A stretch of 28,353 nucleotides of DNA from Bacillota bacterium (GCA_023402395.1 JAEYGI010000068.1:1-28353), one strand, 5' to 3'. Shown: positions 6,012-14,510, numbered from the stretch's first letter. A program made the numbers and translations. Notes: generated by a model not told the origin, from the sequence alone.

Positions 6012-8351
6012 TTGCAACGATCTCTTTTATCCGCCATTCAGCGCATTCACATTCTTTGCATTCTGATCACCACGCTGTCCGCCTTCATCCTCATCGGGTT
6101 CTTGATGTGGACTCATACGATCGCTATTTATACCGAGCGTTTATTCGGCATTTCCCAATTGGTTCAAAACGAGATCAAGGATCGTTCCGAGGTTTTTTTG
6201 GGGAAGCACGCCGATCTTCATACCTTGCGTCAAACGCTTCGATCGCCTCTCCAGAAAATTATTCAGAGCTACCCCGGCGACTTCACCATTGGGTTTTACT
6301 CCAGCCAATTCGATCAAGTGGTGCAATCGGCTTCACGCAACCCATCGGTCGATACCAACGGGGCCGTTATTGCTTCCCACGATATCAGCCGCAAAACCTG
6401 GCAAACCTTGCGGCCCGCCTATGGCTTGTTCAAGTCGCCCATCCGCCACACCTGGGTCTATAAATGCGCCAATCCGATGCTGCTCCGCGGCAAATTAATC
6501 GGCCACACCTTCGCTTTGATCACCGTGAACGGCCTGATGGCCACCTTCGCCGAATTCCTGCTCGCTTTCGTCGCCATTTTAATCCTGACCGGCTGGATTT
6601 CGTTGGCCGTGGGCAAGCGGTTCCGTAAAAAAATTCAGCAAAATCTGGATCAGCTGTTGCTCCAGAACCAATCCACTCTTCCCAACTTTGATTTTCGAGA
6701 ATTCGCGACTGTGGCGGCCTTAAACCGGGAGACCCACGCCCAAATCGCCACCATCCTGGAGCAATTGGCCGATGAAAAAAGGCTGCTCACCGTGATGCTC
6801 CATTCCATCAGCGACGGGGTCATCGCCGCCGATACGAGGGGGCGGGTGATCCTGATCAACGCGGTCGCCGAAAAGCTGACCGGCTGGAACCGGTCCAACG
6901 CGCACCAGCAGCCCCTCTCCTCCGTCTTCCATCTCAAAGACGAAAAGAAAAACGAACCGTATGAATGGAATGTGCCGGAGATCGTAAATTACGACAAAAC
7001 GAAACTGATCAACAAAGCCATCCTGGTCACCGAAAGCGGCGCTGAAATTCCCGTCTCCGTCAGTTGCTCCCCGATCCGCTCCCGGGACGGCCAATCCTTC
7101 GGAGTGGTGCTGGTCTTTAAGGACATCACCGAACAGCAAAAGATCGAGGCCGAGTTATTGAAGAACGAAAAACTGGAATCCTTGAGCATCCTCGCCGGTG
7201 GCATCGCCCATGACTTCAACAACACGTTAGCCGCCATCCTCGCCAATCTCCAACTTGCTTCCGCCAAACTGAAAAAAGGCCTGGATATCGAGAAATACCT
7301 CAATGATTGCATTGAAACTACCCACAAAGCCAGCGAACTTACCAAACAACTGCTTACCTTCTCCCGTGGCGGCGCGCCCGTGAAGCAAACCGCGTCCCTG
7401 GTTGAATTGATCCGGGACACCTCCCGGTTCGCGTCGCGCGGTTCCAAAGTCAAATTAGTGACTGAACTTTCCGGGGATCTCTGGCCGGTGGAAGTTGACC
7501 CGGGCCAGATCAGCCAGGTGATCCACAATCTGATCATCAACGCGCACCAGGCCATGGCCAAAGGCGGGGTAATCACGGTGAAATCCGAAAATTTCCTGGT
7601 CGGACCCGGCGAGCGCTTCCATCCTGGCCGGTATGTCCGAATCAGCGTCAAAGACCAGGGAACCGGCATTCCCCCGGAGATATTGGATAAAATTTTCGAT
7701 CCGTTCTTTACCACCAAGTCCAACGGCACCGGCCTCGGCCTCGCCACTTCGTATTCGATTATCCGGCGCCATGAAGGATACATCGAAGCCGAATCCCAAG
7801 TCGGCGCGGGATCCGTTTTCACCGTTCTGTTGCCCGCGGCGCTGTCGGAGCCGGTTGGCCCGGACGCGGCGCGGGAGGAGGCGGCTGCCTATGGGTATGG
7901 CGGGCGGATCCTGTTCATGGAGGATGAGGAGGGGATCCGGAAAGTTGTCATGGAGATGCTGAGAATGGTGGGCTATCAGATCACTCCCGCCAATGACGGG
8001 GTCGAAGCCATTGCGCTTTACCGGAATGCGCTGGAATCGGACGAGCCGTTTGACGCGGTAATCATGGATCTGACCGTTCCCGGCGGAATGGGCGCCGAAG
8101 AGACCATGGCCCGGCTAAGGCAGCTTGATCCGGGGATCAAGGCCATCGTCACCAGCGGTTACTCCAGTGACCCGATAATCAGCGATTATGAAAAGTTCGG
8201 CTTTTGCGGCGTGGTTACCAAGCCGTACAAATTCGATGAACTGCGGGACGTGTTGACCCGGGTCCTCGATGTTGCCAATGAGAACGGGATCGGGGCGGGA
8301 CCGGGGGGATTCTTGCTAGCCCGTCCTTTCCCGAAGCCAAACCCCGATTAG
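6012..8351 (+). CDS. Membrane-bound hybrid histidine kinase with C-terminal receiver domain
   Basis: A signal-transducing kinase. Numbering from the alternative GTG at 6003: TM helix about 16-38, an extracytoplasmic sensor region about 40-175 of unrecognised fold, TM helix about 181-203, a PAS domain about 260-380 (MLHSISDGVIAADTRG), the dimerisation helix with GGIAHDFNNTLAAIL (phospho-His403), and an ATPase domain (NLIINAHQAM, DQGTGIPPEILDKIFDPFF, GTGLGLATSYSI). A receiver domain about 636-765 has phospho-acceptor Asp689 (IMDLTVPGG), TSGYS and conserved Lys in TKPYKF. Start: GAGGTGA overlaps the GTG but is spaced 5 nt from the TTG at 6012, so TTG is preferred. No response regulator with an output domain lies nearby, so the signal must leave by a phosphotransfer protein or act internally. 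The ligand cannot be told. Confidence 0.93.
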   Translation: MQRSLLSAIQRIHILCILITTLSAFILIGFLMWTHTIAIYTERLFGISQLVQNEIKDRSEVFLGKHADLHTLRQTLRSPLQKIIQSYPGDFTIGFYSSQFDQVVQSASRNPSVDTNGAVIASHDISRKTWQTLRPAYGLFKSPIRHTWVYKCANPMLLRGKLIGHTFALITVNGLMATFAEFLLAFVAILILTGWISLAVGKRFRKKIQQNLDQLLLQNQSTLPNFDFREFATVAALNRETHAQIATILEQLADEKRLLTVMLHSISDGVIAADTRGRVILINAVAEKLTGWNRSNAHQQPLSSVFHLKDEKKNEPYEWNVPEIVNYDKTKLINKAILVTESGAEIPVSVSCSPIRSRDGQSFGVVLVFKDITEQQKIEAELLKNEKLESLSILAGGIAHDFNNTLAAILANLQLASAKLKKGLDIEKYLNDCIETTHKASELTKQLLTFSRGGAPVKQTASLVELIRDTSRFASRGSKVKLVTELSGDLWPVEVDPGQISQVIHNLIINAHQAMAKGGVITVKSENFLVGPGERFHPGRYVRISVKDQGTGIPPEILDKIFDPFFTTKSNGTGLGLATSYSIIRRHEGYIEAESQVGAGSVFTVLLPAALSEPVGPDAAREEAAAYGYGGRILFMEDEEGIRKVVMEMLRMVGYQITPANDGVEAIALYRNALESDEPFDAVIMDLTVPGGMGAEETMARLRQLDPGIKAIVTSGYSSDPIISDYEKFGFCGVVTKPYKFDELRDVLTRVLDVANENGIGAGPGGFLLARPFPKPNPD

Positions 8352-8502
8352 CTACATGTGTCGCAATAAGTTTTTTAAACGCCCGGATAAATTGCGACAT
8401 GTTTCCTTGATTCATAAGATAAAAAAGTTCAATCGTTTGCCCATTTACAGCCAACTTCTGGGATGTGAATGTTTATTCCTAAACTTTTTTCATCTTATAT
8501 AT
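8351..8502 (+). repeat. Dispersed structured repeat, copy A
   Basis: About 152 bp nearly the same as 13051-13205, in the same orientation. It fills the gap between the convergent kinase and membrane-protein genes, from the kinase stop codon to the stop codon of the opposite gene. Three paired segments are visible: stem 1 (8356-8367 with 8391-8402, 12 pairs including two G-U), stem 2 (8416-8429 with 8482-8496, AAGAT-A6-GTT with AAC-T6-CATCTT, one bulge), and stem 3 nested in stem 2 (8442-8449 with 8464-8471, one G-U). Here it could also serve as a bidirectional terminator. Confidence 0.85.
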
Positions 8503-8953
8503 TGTCCATTGATAATTGCTTCCGTTCCAGATAATGAATGATGGCGCCAAGGATCATCCCGTAGAGAATAGAATTTAAAGAGTTGATGGTCGCCGAGAGA
8601 ATATCGCCGTCAACCAGCGGACGAATCCCGAACGCCATCACCGCGCAGCGGATGCTGAACCAAACCAGAGCGCCATAAATCGCTCCCCGCAGCAAGTAAT
8701 GCTTGGTTTGAAAATAAGGCGCCAGATTGACAAAGATAATCCCAATGAAAATACTGAACACAATTTCATAAAAAACGGCGTATAAATGTTCGGCGAGTCC
8801 CGCCGGACGGTGCCCCAGGGCGATGGTGCCGGCATAATCCGAAAAAGTGATGTTCGTAATTTGAAATAAAAAATGAAAAGCGGTATCGGGGATATCTTTC
8901 AGGATTCCAGCGATGGTGCCGGCGATCACTCCGATGATAAAACGTTCTTTCAT
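8495..8953 (-). CDS. Small integral membrane protein of unknown function
   Basis: A 152-residue protein with about four hydrophobic segments: an N-terminal helix (FIIGVIAGTIAGIL), a central one (AVFYEIVFSIFIGIIFVNLA), then GAIYGALVWFSIRCAVMAFGI and a C-terminal helix (ILYGMILGAIIHYLE). The layout resembles small Bacillota membrane proteins of the YqhR/DUF1440-like kind, but I cannot name the family with confidence. Start: GGAGGGG lies 8 nt before the ATG at 8953; a TTG at 8959 is too close. It is divergent from the SPFH gene, with an operator-like palindrome between them, and convergent with the hybrid kinase. Its last codons overlap the end of repeat copy A. Confidence 0.8.
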   Translation of the reverse strand: MKERFIIGVIAGTIAGILKDIPDTAFHFLFQITNITFSDYAGTIALGHRPAGLAEHLYAVFYEIVFSIFIGIIFVNLAPYFQTKHYLLRGAIYGALVWFSIRCAVMAFGIRPLVDGDILSATINSLNSILYGMILGAIIHYLERKQLSMDNI

Positions 8954-8994
8954 TTTCAAATCCCCTCCGAATCATAATTTTTCTCGAAGCCCCA

Positions 8995-9018
8995 GGTTCT
9001 ATTCCAAAGAATTGAACC
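8995..9018. promoter_or_regulatory. Operator-like inverted repeat between divergent genes
   Basis: GGTTCTATTC-caaa-GAATTGAACC: 9 of 10 positions pair around a 4-bp centre. It lies in the 178-bp gap between the membrane-protein gene and the SPFH gene, about 42 bp upstream of the first. Confidence 0.4.
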
Positions 9019-9131
9019 CCTGTCATGTTTCCCCGAGCCTCCGCATAGATTAAAACAGACAAGCTTAAATTGGCCGTAACGCCGGGGAGGGCTTTATTGC
9101 TTGGCTTCATGAGGCGAGAGGGGGGTTGTAG

Positions 9132-10250
9132 TTGTTCTGGATATTATCGATCGCGGCGCTTGCCGCCGCCGGGATTTTAACCGTATTGATCGTTTTTAAG
9201 GGATTTTTCATGGTCGCCCAGGGGCAGGCGGCCGTAATCGAGCGGCTCCACAAATTCCACCGGGTGGTCTACAGCGGCTTTCACGTCCGGATTCCGTTTC
9301 TGGACAGGTTCCGGGTGGTCGGCTATATCAACCGCGCCGAATACCGGAAGGAATTTGGGCCTTACCGGATCGACCTGCGGGAGCAGATCTTCGATATCTC
9401 GCGGCAACATGTGATCACCGGCGACAATCTGCCGGTCGACGTCGATACTATCATTTATTATCGGGTGACCGAACCCCAAAAAACCATTTACGGCATCACC
9501 GATTTGCCCAAAGCTGTCGAGCAGTTGGCGTTGACCCACATCCGGAACGAATTCGGCCGGATGGAGCTGGATAAGAGTCTCGGCTCCCGGACCGATCTGA
9601 ACCAGAACCTCCGCGCCGGCCTGGATGAAGCCACCTCCGCCTGGGGGATTAAGATCGAGCGGGTTGAAGTTCAAGAAATCATCCCGCCGGCCGATCTTAA
9701 GGACACCATGGAAAAACAGATGGTGGCCGAAAGGGACCGCCGGGCCAAGGTATTGTCGGCCCAAGCCGAGAAGGAAGCGATGATCCTAATGGCCGAAGGC
9801 GCCAAACAGCAAGCGATCCTGGAAGCCGAGGCCAGGAAAGCCCAGGATATCCTGGCGGCCGAGGCCCAAAAAGAAAAGACCCTGCTAGAAGCGGAAGCCC
9901 TCCGGGAGCGCCAGATCCTGATTGCGCAGGGCCAGAAGGAAGCCAGGACCCTAGAGTCTGAAGGCGAAAAGGTCGCCAAATTCAACCTGGCCGAAGCCGA
10001 AGCCACCGCGATCATCAAGCGCCTCAACTCAGAAGCCGAAGGCATGGCCCAAATTTCTCAGGCTTTGAACGCGCAAGGCCCCAGCCAGACATTGCTGGCG
10101 CTGAAATCCATGGAAGCCGCGGTTCAGATCGCCCAGAACCTCGCCAATGGTCATGCCACTAAGATCATCCTACCCCAGGAAGTCTCGGGCCTGATGGGAA
10201 CCCTGATGGGGATTGCCGAAGGGGTCAAGGCGTTCCGGGAGGAACGGTAA
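9132..10250 (+). CDS. SPFH/Band 7 (stomatin-prohibitin-like) membrane scaffold protein
   Basis: Anchored by one N-terminal helix (residues about 1-26, FWILSIAALAAAGILTVLIVF), followed by the Band 7/SPFH domain (GQAAVIERLHKFHRV, GFHVRIPFLDRF, VDVDTIIYYRV, GIKIERVEVQEI) to about residue 195. A long Ala/Glu-rich coiled coil follows, and then the conserved tail region (LLALKSMEAA). SPFH proteins oligomerise at membranes and act as scaffolds for proteases or microdomains. The coiled coil contains seven consecutive 11-residue units (AMILMAEGAKQ, QAILEAEARKA, QDILAAEAQKE, and so on), a right-handed hendecad design. The TTG start has a GGGGGG ribosome site 6 nt away. The NfeD partner often found beside paraslipins is absent. 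A terminator follows. Confidence 0.9.
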   Translation: MFWILSIAALAAAGILTVLIVFKGFFMVAQGQAAVIERLHKFHRVVYSGFHVRIPFLDRFRVVGYINRAEYRKEFGPYRIDLREQIFDISRQHVITGDNLPVDVDTIIYYRVTEPQKTIYGITDLPKAVEQLALTHIRNEFGRMELDKSLGSRTDLNQNLRAGLDEATSAWGIKIERVEVQEIIPPADLKDTMEKQMVAERDRRAKVLSAQAEKEAMILMAEGAKQQAILEAEARKAQDILAAEAQKEKTLLEAEALRERQILIAQGQKEARTLESEGEKVAKFNLAEAEATAIIKRLNSEAEGMAQISQALNAQGPSQTLLALKSMEAAVQIAQNLANGHATKIILPQEVSGLMGTLMGIAEGVKAFREER

Positions 10251-10268
10251 AAATTCATTTTGCCATTG

Positions 10269-10296
10269 AAACTTGGCCCAGCCAAGTTTTTCTTTT
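10269..10296 (+). terminator. Rho-independent terminator after the SPFH gene
   Basis: AAACTTGGC / GCCAAGTTT (9 bp, 3-nt loop) followed by TTCTTTT. Confidence 0.8.
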
Positions 10297-10451
10297 GACC
10301 CGTAACCGATGAAACGGTAGAGCCCGGGGTAATCGTGGTTTCGAGGGGTTTTGGGGCGGAAAAGCGCTTTCCTCTGGGATTGGGCGGCGATATTTGCTAT
10401 ACTTAAATACGAAGCGTGTTATTCAATCCGAGAAACCGAAAGTGAGCCTCC

Positions 10452-11099
10452 ATGACCCACATCCCTTGCGACCTGATCATTACCCGCCACGGCGAAACCG
10501 AATGGAACCTGCTCGGCCGGCATCAGGGACAACTGGACAGCCCTTTGAGCCCGTTGGGCATCGCCCAGGCCGAAGCTTTCGGCGAGACCGTCCGCGAACT
10601 GCCCGTCACGGCTATTTATGCAAGCGATCTAGGCCGGACCATGGAAACCGCCCGGATCATCGCCGGACGCTTGTCGATTCCGGAGATCATTCCCGAACCG
10701 CTGCTTCGCGAAGTCAACTTCGGCATCCTCCAAGGCTATACCGTCGAGGAGTTCCGAACCGCCCACCCCGATATTCACGCCAGACATCTCGAACGCGACC
10801 CCGACTACCAAATACCGGGCGGCGAGAGCCTCCGGCAGTTTCAGGAACGGACCCTACGCGGCCTGGACGATATTGCCCGCCGCCATCCGGGCCAGACTGT
10901 CCTGGTCGTCGCCCACGGCGGCAATCTCGGCTGCGTCTTCCGGCATGTTTTCGGGATTCCTTTCGGGGCCCAGCGCCGCTTCTCCCTGAAAAACGTCAGT
11001 TTCAACCGGTTCACGGTCAGCGATGGCGCCTGGCGGCTGGAAACCTGGGGCGAGATCAGCCATCTCCGGAAGGTCCGGGCTTTAGATGAGTTGGGATAA
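10452..11099 (+). CDS. Histidine phosphatase (phosphoglycerate-mutase-like) family protein
   Basis: A soluble phosphatase of the branch that includes GpmB, CobC and PhoE. The catalytic RHGE motif (ITRHGETEWN, residues about 10-19) supplies the phospho-His; the second conserved pair is in VVAHGG (about 153-158). SDLGRTMETA is the usual third motif and LLREVNFGILQG the conserved Glu region. Length 215 matches the family. The substrate cannot be read: candidates are phosphoglycerate-like esters, alpha-ribazole phosphate and sugar phosphates. The ribosome site is weak (GTGAG). It stands alone between the SPFH terminator and the convergent RACE gene, whose stop is 14 bp away. A possible -10 (TATACT, 10398-10403) has no clear -35. 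Confidence 0.88.
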   Translation: MTHIPCDLIITRHGETEWNLLGRHQGQLDSPLSPLGIAQAEAFGETVRELPVTAIYASDLGRTMETARIIAGRLSIPEIIPEPLLREVNFGILQGYTVEEFRTAHPDIHARHLERDPDYQIPGGESLRQFQERTLRGLDDIARRHPGQTVLVVAHGGNLGCVFRHVFGIPFGAQRRFSLKNVSFNRFTVSDGAWRLETWGEISHLRKVRALDELG

Positions 11100-11113
11100 G
11101 CCGGAAAAACGCC

Positions 11114-12919
11114 TCATTCTGGAAAGAGCATGCTGTCAATGAAGTAATCGTTAAATTCCGGGCAGGCGGAGAGTTCGATATAGCGGACCCGCTTTTTAAT
11201 TTGCTCGCAGGCGGCGAGGTAGCTCTCGGAAAGTAACGCCGCGACCGCTCCTTCGCCGGCGGCATTTCCAATCGATTTGATCTTCCCTTGCAGTTCGGCG
11301 GGGAGCAGCCCGATTCGCAAAGCGCTTTCGACATTGATATAGCTTCCGAAGCCGCCGGCCAGACAGACCCGGTCCACCTGGTCAAGCCCGATCCCGGCCC
11401 GGCCGGCCAAAACCTTGATCCCGGCCGCGATGGCCGCCTTGGCGCTCTGCAACTCCCGAATATCTTTCTGAGTGAGAACGATCCCCTCACTGGCTTCGGC
11501 CAGCCGGAAGGCGTTCTGCCCGTCGACTGTGACCAGCCGTTCTCGTAACTCCGGTTGCCCGCATCCCATATTCATCCGGCCGGTCTCATCCAGGAGCCCG
11601 GCATCGAGCATCCCGGAGACGGCGTCGACCAGTCCGGTCCCGCAGATCCCAGCCGGTTTGGCGTCTCCGATCGTGTCAAAGCCAAACTCCGGAACAAACC
11701 AGACCCGGTCGATCGCGCCTTGAACCCCGCCGATTCCATTCGAGATATTGGCCCCTTCAAACGCCGGGCCGGCAGCGGCCGAACAAGCGTACAGCCAATC
11801 GGCGTTACCGAGGACGATCTCGCCGTTGGTCCCGATATCCACCAGCAAAGTGATCCGGGAATCCCGGTCCATTCTACTCGCTAGAATCGCCGCGACCGTA
11901 TCGGCCCCGATGTAGGCGGAGACGGATGGCAGCACCACCGCCAGGCCGCTTGGATTGATATCCAGATTTAATTCGGCCGCCCGTAACTTGAGCAAACGGG
12001 TTGTGACCGGAATAAACGGCGAGACCGCCAGGTTTCGGGCGGGAAGCTTCAACAGGAAATGAATCATGGTGGGATTGCCGGCAAAAACGGCGGCCACGAT
12101 CCGGGCCGGCTCAAGGCGATGATCCGAGGCCAGCCGGGCGATAAGGCGGTTGGCGCAGTCCACGATCAATTGTCCCATGGCCTCCAGTCCGTCCGGCTCG
12201 TTTACCGTGTGCTGAATGCGGGAGATGACGTCCGCTCCAAAACGGCGTTGCGGATTCAACTCCGAGGCCGCGCCCAGCCGGCGGCCGCTGTTTAAATCAA
12301 CCAGATACGCCACGACCGTGGTGGTCCCGATATCAAACGCCACTCCATATCCGACGGATCCCGTATCCCCCGGCTCGATCCCGGCCAGTTCGGTCCCGTG
12401 ATAAATGAGGGTCAACTGATAGTCATTCCGCCGGAGCGCTTCGGGCAACCGCCGCATCAAATCCAAGGCGCCCATCTCCTCCATCCGGGGATCAAGGGCG
12501 GCGAGCCGCTCGGTATCGCTGCGCTGATCGTCCAGAGACGGCGGATCGACCCGGACGGCCCGCTTTAAAACATACGGATCGGGCCGAACCGTCACCGGCT
12601 TACCGTCACTCAGGATCCGGGCATTCAAGTCCGCCACCGGATCCGGGAACAGATCGAGATCGGCATCGATCGTATTGAAACAAGCCAAACGATACCCGGA
12701 GCGCAACGCCGGCCCACCCAAAAGTTTTCGCTCGGCCTCCCCCGGCCCGTTTGGAAGGCCGTTTACTCTTACCCGGCATTTGCCGCATGTCCCTTGCCCG
12801 TTGCAAGGGGTATCCATTGCAACGCCTAGGCCCCGTAGGAACTCAAGCAGGTTAATCCCTGCCGCAACTTTGGTTTCGGTGACGTGACCGTTTCGATGAA
12901 CCCGAATTGAATATTGCAT
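11114..12919 (-). CDS. Ferredoxin-ASKHA protein of the RACE type (reductive activator of corrinoid enzymes)
   Basis: An N-terminal [2Fe-2S] ferredoxin domain with CNGQGTCGKC (Cys39, Cys45, Cys48) and a fourth ligand Cys80, a linker, and then the DUF4445/ASKHA ATPase-like domain (AFDIGTTTVVAYLVDL from about 193, VDIGTNGEIVLG, CSAAAGPAFEGANI, CLAGGFGSYINVESA). RACE proteins use ATP to return oxidised Co(II) corrinoid proteins to the active Co(I) state for methyl transfer. At 601 residues it is a full-length member. No methyltransferase, corrinoid protein or B12 gene lies in the window, so its client is elsewhere. The ATG has GAGGGAG about 6 nt upstream. The leader contains a CCGGCG/CGCCGG hairpin (12959-12976) of unknown role. 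Confidence 0.9.
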   Translation of the reverse strand: MQYSIRVHRNGHVTETKVAAGINLLEFLRGLGVAMDTPCNGQGTCGKCRVRVNGLPNGPGEAERKLLGGPALRSGYRLACFNTIDADLDLFPDPVADLNARILSDGKPVTVRPDPYVLKRAVRVDPPSLDDQRSDTERLAALDPRMEEMGALDLMRRLPEALRRNDYQLTLIYHGTELAGIEPGDTGSVGYGVAFDIGTTTVVAYLVDLNSGRRLGAASELNPQRRFGADVISRIQHTVNEPDGLEAMGQLIVDCANRLIARLASDHRLEPARIVAAVFAGNPTMIHFLLKLPARNLAVSPFIPVTTRLLKLRAAELNLDINPSGLAVVLPSVSAYIGADTVAAILASRMDRDSRITLLVDIGTNGEIVLGNADWLYACSAAAGPAFEGANISNGIGGVQGAIDRVWFVPEFGFDTIGDAKPAGICGTGLVDAVSGMLDAGLLDETGRMNMGCGQPELRERLVTVDGQNAFRLAEASEGIVLTQKDIRELQSAKAAIAAGIKVLAGRAGIGLDQVDRVCLAGGFGSYINVESALRIGLLPAELQGKIKSIGNAAGEGAVAALLSESYLAACEQIKKRVRYIELSACPEFNDYFIDSMLFPE

Positions 12920-13050
12920 CGAAGCTCCCTCTCGCTTTCAGCAACCGATGGCCTCATTCCGGCGCTTGAACGCCGGTAACGCTTTTCATTGCTTCGCCGC
13001 GTCTCTCCCATTTCCTCTTTTTGGGGTTATCAGTAAAAATCATGCTTGGC

Positions 13051-13205
13051 GCTATATATGTCGCAATAAGTTTTTTGGATGCCCAGATAAATTGCGACAT
13101 ATTTTCCTTGATTCATAAGCTGAAAAAAGTTCAATAGTTTCCCCATTCACAGCCGGATTTTGGGATGTGAATTTATTTCAAAAAACTTTTTTCATCTTCA
13201 TATAA
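13051..13205 (+). repeat. Dispersed structured repeat, copy B
   Basis: About 155 bp matching 8351-8502. Stem 1 (13056-13067 with 13091-13102) is a perfect 12-bp pair, where copy A has two G-U pairs. The A/T-rich stem 2 is kept with one mismatch. Stem 3 (13144-13151 with 13166-13173) has a C-G pair where copy A has U-G. The 23-nt loop of stem 1 has the same length in both. It lies between the KDG-kinase terminator and the RACE gene. Confidence 0.85.
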
Positions 13206-13207
13206 CG

Positions 13208-13236
13208 AAAAAAGCGGCGGAATTGATCCGCCGCTC
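13208..13236 (-). terminator. Rho-independent terminator after kdgK
   Basis: On the minus strand AGCGGCGGA pairs with TCCGCCGCT around a short AT-rich loop, followed by TTTTTT. It lies 40 nt after the stop codon. Confidence 0.9.
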
Positions 13237-13275
13237 GCTCATGATTTACTTGAATCAAATTCAACTGCTCGCGGT

Positions 13276-14379
13276 TTATCGGTCGACTCGCGCGCCGCCG
13301 CCGCCCATGATCTTCTCGACCTCTTTGAGGCTGGCCATCGAGGTGTCGCCGGGGGTGGTCATGGCCAACGCGCCATGCGCCGCGCCATAGTTGACCGCTT
13401 TCTCGGGATCGCCGGTGGTGATTAGGCCGTAGACCAGCCCCGAGGCGAAGCTGTCGCCGCCGCCGACCCGGTCCAAAATCTCCAGGCCGTTGAAGTCCTT
13501 GGCTTTATAAATCTGGCCGCCAGCCCAGCACATGGCGGACCAGTCGTTAACCGTGGCCGATTTGACGGTACGAAGCGTGGTGGCGACCACCTTAAAGTTC
13601 GGGTAGGTCTTGACCACTTCGTTGATCATCTTCTTGTAGCCGTCCAGGTTCAGTTCTTTGAGGTTCTCCTCGTTGCCTTCCACTTCAAAGCCGAGGCAGG
13701 CAGTGAAGTCCTCTTCGTTGCCGATCATCACGTCGATGTATTTGGCGATCTCCTTGTTGACGGCCTGGGCTTTCTCCTTACCGCCGATCCCTTTCCAGAG
13801 GGAAGGCCGGTAGTTCAGGTCGTAGGAGACGATGGTGCCGTACTTCTTGGCGGCCTGCACCGCTTCCAGCACCACGTCGGGCGTGGTCTCGGAGAGAGCG
13901 GCGTAGATACCGCCGGTATGCAGCCAGCGGCTGCCCAGCTTCCCAAAGATGTAATCCCAGTCGATGTCGCCCTTCTTCAACTGCGAAGCGGCGGTGTTGG
14001 CCCGGTCGGAAACGCCGACCGCGCCGCGGATGCCGTAGCCGCGTTCGGTAAAGTTAAGGCCGTTCCGGACATTCCGGCCGATCCCGTCATAGGGGATCCA
14101 TTTGATCAGCGATACATCGACGCCGCCTTGCATAATGAAGTCTTCGACCAGCCGGCCGACTTCATTGTCGGCAAAAGCGGTGACCACGCCGCAGCTCATG
14201 CCGAAACATTTGCGCAGGCCCCGGGAGACGTTGTACTCGCCTCCGCCCTCCCAGGCCCGGAATTCGCGGGCCGTTTTGATCCGGCCTTCGCCGGGGTCAA
14301 GCCGGAGCATGATCTCGCCCAGGGAAATGCAGTCATACTTGCAAGCCTCTTTCGGCTTGACGTTTAAATTGATGGACAT
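13276..14379 (-). CDS. kdgK: PfkB-family sugar kinase, probable 2-keto-3-deoxygluconate kinase
   Basis: Phosphorylates KDG (from pectin, uronates or Entner-Doudoroff-type routes) using ATP. The N-terminal PfkB signature GEIMLRLDPGEGRI and the substrate-lid segment WEGGGEYNVSRGL are typical of KdgK. The C-terminal ATP/catalytic motif is DRVGGGDSFASGL, with Asp as base. At 367 residues it is a little longer than most KdgKs and matches the long Bacillota form. GGGAGGT lies 9 nt upstream of the ATG. It appears to be a single-gene unit with its own promoter and terminator; no KDPG aldolase (kdgA) or uronate genes are adjacent. A different PfkB substrate cannot be excluded. Confidence 0.85.
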   Translation of the reverse strand: MSINLNVKPKEACKYDCISLGEIMLRLDPGEGRIKTAREFRAWEGGGEYNVSRGLRKCFGMSCGVVTAFADNEVGRLVEDFIMQGGVDVSLIKWIPYDGIGRNVRNGLNFTERGYGIRGAVGVSDRANTAASQLKKGDIDWDYIFGKLGSRWLHTGGIYAALSETTPDVVLEAVQAAKKYGTIVSYDLNYRPSLWKGIGGKEKAQAVNKEIAKYIDVMIGNEEDFTACLGFEVEGNEENLKELNLDGYKKMINEVVKTYPNFKVVATTLRTVKSATVNDWSAMCWAGGQIYKAKDFNGLEILDRVGGGDSFASGLVYGLITTGDPEKAVNYGAAHGALAMTTPGDTSMASLKEVEKIMGGGGARVDR

Positions 14380-14510
14380 TAAGCCTACCTCCCGATTTTG
14401 TTATTGTTTTGATCGCAATTGATAAGAAAATGGTTGTCCGCCTTCAAAATATGTACAAGTGGAGCCAAATACGATGGAACCGTTCTTTGGTCCCAATCCT
14501 TTCCCAGTTT

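Noticed and set aside
12920..13010. Tetrahydrofolate- or cobalamin-type riboswitch in the RACE leader
   Set aside because: A GGGAGAG-like start and one hairpin are present, but the required closing P1 stem and conserved core are not.
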